Assembly: GCA_031287575.1 (NCBI GenBank) | Contig: JAITSV010000033.1 | Span: 1 to 41,367 of the forward strand | Reading direction: 5' to 3' | Source: Desulfovibrio sp. | GTDB lineage: Bacteria > Desulfobacterota > Desulfovibrionia > Desulfovibrionales > Desulfovibrionaceae | DNA: 41,367 bases | Made by a program: the position numbers and the translations under genes | Shown: piece after piece, positions 40,390 to 41,367 of the stretch | How the letters are laid out: the number at the start of each line of letters is the position of its first letter | How positions within the stretch are numbered: position 1 is the stretch's first letter | Notes under the pieces: generated by a model | What the model was told of the DNA's origin: nothing | The model's database searches: none | What the model saw: only the letters and a program-made list of their open reading frames with translations

Positions 40390-41193
40390 ATGACCGCACC
40401 GCGCATCCTGCTGACCAACGACGACGGCGTGCACTCGCCCGGCCTGCTGGCCGCGGCGGAGGCGCTGCACCCCCTGGGCGGGCTGGACGTGTTCGCCCCG
40501 CTGCGCCAGCAGACGGCCATGGGCCGCGCCCAGACCGGCGACCGCAACGCCACCCTGCAACAGGTGGAACTTGCCGTGGCGGGCGGGCCGCTACGGGCCT
40601 GGGCCTGCGATGCATCCCCGGCGGCCACGGTGGGCCACGGGCTGAAGGTTATGCCCGGCTACGCCCCCGCGCTGCTGGTATCCGGCATCAACTACGGCGA
40701 AAACCTGGGGGCCAGCATCACCAGTTCCGGCACGGTGGGCGCCGCGCTGGAGGGGGCCTGCCGGGGCATTCCGGCGCTGGCGGTATCCATGGAAACGGGC
40801 ATCGAATCGCACCACGCCTACACCGAGCAGGACTGGGGCGCGGCCATGCACTTTCTGACGCTGTTCGCGGGCATGGTGCTGGAACGCGGCCTGCCCGGCG
40901 ACGTGCACGTGCTGAAGATAGACGTGCCCGCCGGGGCCACCCCGGATACCCCGTGGCGGCTGACCCGCCTTTCGCCGGACATGTACTACGAATCGCGTCT
41001 GGCCGCCCCCTCGCTGGGCAGCAGGCTGGGCGACGCCACCGTGACCAAAGGGCCCGCCCCCGGCGAATCGCCGGAAACCGACGTCTACGCCCTCAGCGTG
41101 GACCGGGTGGTTTCGGTAACCCCGCTGACCCTCGACTTCACGGCGCGCACCGCCTTCGGCGACATCCGCGCGTGGCTCGACGGCGGGCGCTGA
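40390..41193 (+). CDS. surE: 5'/3'-Nucleotidase SurE
   Basis: A 267-residue SurE phosphatase that removes phosphate from nucleoside monophosphates in stationary-phase and stress metabolism. The N-terminal ILLTNDDGVHSPGL carries the metal-binding Asp pair (D11-D12), 'FAPLRQQTAMGRAQTG' and SGINYGENLGASITSSGTVGAALEG complete the active site, and 'PALAVSM' the dimer strand. The ATG has AAGGA about 9 bases upstream. Length is in the normal range. The stop codon lies inside a 15-bp tandem repeat. Confidence 0.95.
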   Translation: MTAPRILLTNDDGVHSPGLLAAAEALHPLGGLDVFAPLRQQTAMGRAQTGDRNATLQQVELAVAGGPLRAWACDASPAATVGHGLKVMPGYAPALLVSGINYGENLGASITSSGTVGAALEGACRGIPALAVSMETGIESHHAYTEQDWGAAMHFLTLFAGMVLERGLPGDVHVLKIDVPAGATPDTPWRLTRLSPDMYYESRLAAPSLGSRLGDATVTKGPAPGESPETDVYALSVDRVVSVTPLTLDFTARTAFGDIRAWLDGGR

Positions 41194-41234
41194 ACCGGCG
41201 GACACTGAACTGGCGGACACTAAACTGGCCCGCG
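41190..41234. repeat. Three 15-bp tandem repeats across the surE stop
   Basis: CTGAACCGGCGGACA, CTGAACTGGCGGACA and CTAAACTGGCCCGCG follow each other; the first contains the surE stop codon and each unit carries an in-frame stop, so the end of SurE is protected against copy-number change. Confidence 0.8.
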
Positions 41235-41261
41235 ACCAGGCCACGGCGCATGAATAAAAAT

Positions 41262-41285
41262 CCCCCGGCATAGCCGGGGGTATTT
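41262..41285 (+). terminator. Rho-independent terminator of surE
   Basis: An 8-bp stem CCCCCGGC, loop ATA, complement GCCGGGGG, then TATTT. Confidence 0.85.
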
Positions 41286-41315
41286 CATATGCGCCTGTAA
41301 GGCTCTGTTTCCAGC

Positions 41316-41337
41316 AGCGCCCTAGCAGGCGCTTTTT
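41316..41337. terminator. Second hairpin with U tract at window end
   Basis: AGCGCC, loop CTAGCA, GGCGCT followed by TTTT. It could back up the surE terminator or belong to a gene beyond the window. Nothing else is seen to 41367. Confidence 0.5.
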
Positions 41338-41367
41338 AAAAGATCTGGCATCTGCATATCTGTTACT

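Overview
The window is a high-GC bacterial chromosome segment with about 31 protein genes and one tRNA gene. Gene style (dense PAS/GAF sensors, a PotABCD system, YgiQ- and SPASM-type radical SAM proteins, small flavoenzymes) and base composition suggest a Desulfovibrionaceae-type deltaproteobacterium (Desulfovibrio/Nitratidesulfovibrio). That placement is inference and was not checked by a search. No phage, plasmid backbone, insertion sequence with a transposase, CRISPR array or rRNA operon is visible.

Layout. 1-6.9 kb: a P2A-type (calcium-like) cation ATPase, a SPASM-like radical SAM enzyme next to an isoprenylcysteine-methyltransferase-like membrane protein, and a divergent NhaA sodium/proton antiporter with a clear promoter. 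6.95-10.2 kb: tRNA-Asn(GUU) with its own promoter and terminator, a dCache/HAMP chemoreceptor, and a secreted EF-hand protein. 10.3-16.5 kb: a PAS-PAS-GAF hybrid histidine kinase with receiver and Hpt-like modules, divergent from a YgiQ radical SAM protein that appears to be leaderless. 16.6-21.7 kb: a large protein that looks like FliM fused to FliG, then EVE-domain, SlyX, VanZ-like and rhodanese proteins. 21.9-26.4 kb: a minus-strand run of small redox and electrophile-handling enzymes (nitroreductase, tautomerase, Old Yellow Enzyme, a small alpha/beta-barrel protein, an iron-sulfur-type flavoprotein), divergent from an HxlR regulator. Related palindromic repeat elements with terminal inverted repeats lie at both edges of this block. 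26.4-34.2 kb: two EamA/RarD exporters around a glycerophosphodiester phosphodiesterase and a spermidine/putrescine ABC operon ordered D-A-B-C. 34.4-41.2 kb: an unrecognised 184-residue protein, a SlyB-like glycine-zipper lipoprotein, an RRM RNA-binding protein, a PAS-GAF-GGDEF-EAL protein and SurE.

The most unusual items are: (1) the FliM-FliG-like fusion protein, far from any flagellar operon and carrying the FliG HPQ motif that normally contacts FliM; (2) a family of non-coding inverted-repeat elements (two copies plus a partial end) and a linked REP-like palindrome (four copies), each block lying just 3' of a minus-strand stop codon; (3) the HxlR-nitroreductase-tautomerase-OYE cluster, which looks like a complete electrophile-stress locus; and (4) many short tandem repeats of 9-15 bp, in multiples of three when inside genes. 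Coordinates and starts were chosen from Shine-Dalgarno position, signal sequences and family alignment from memory. No database search was run.
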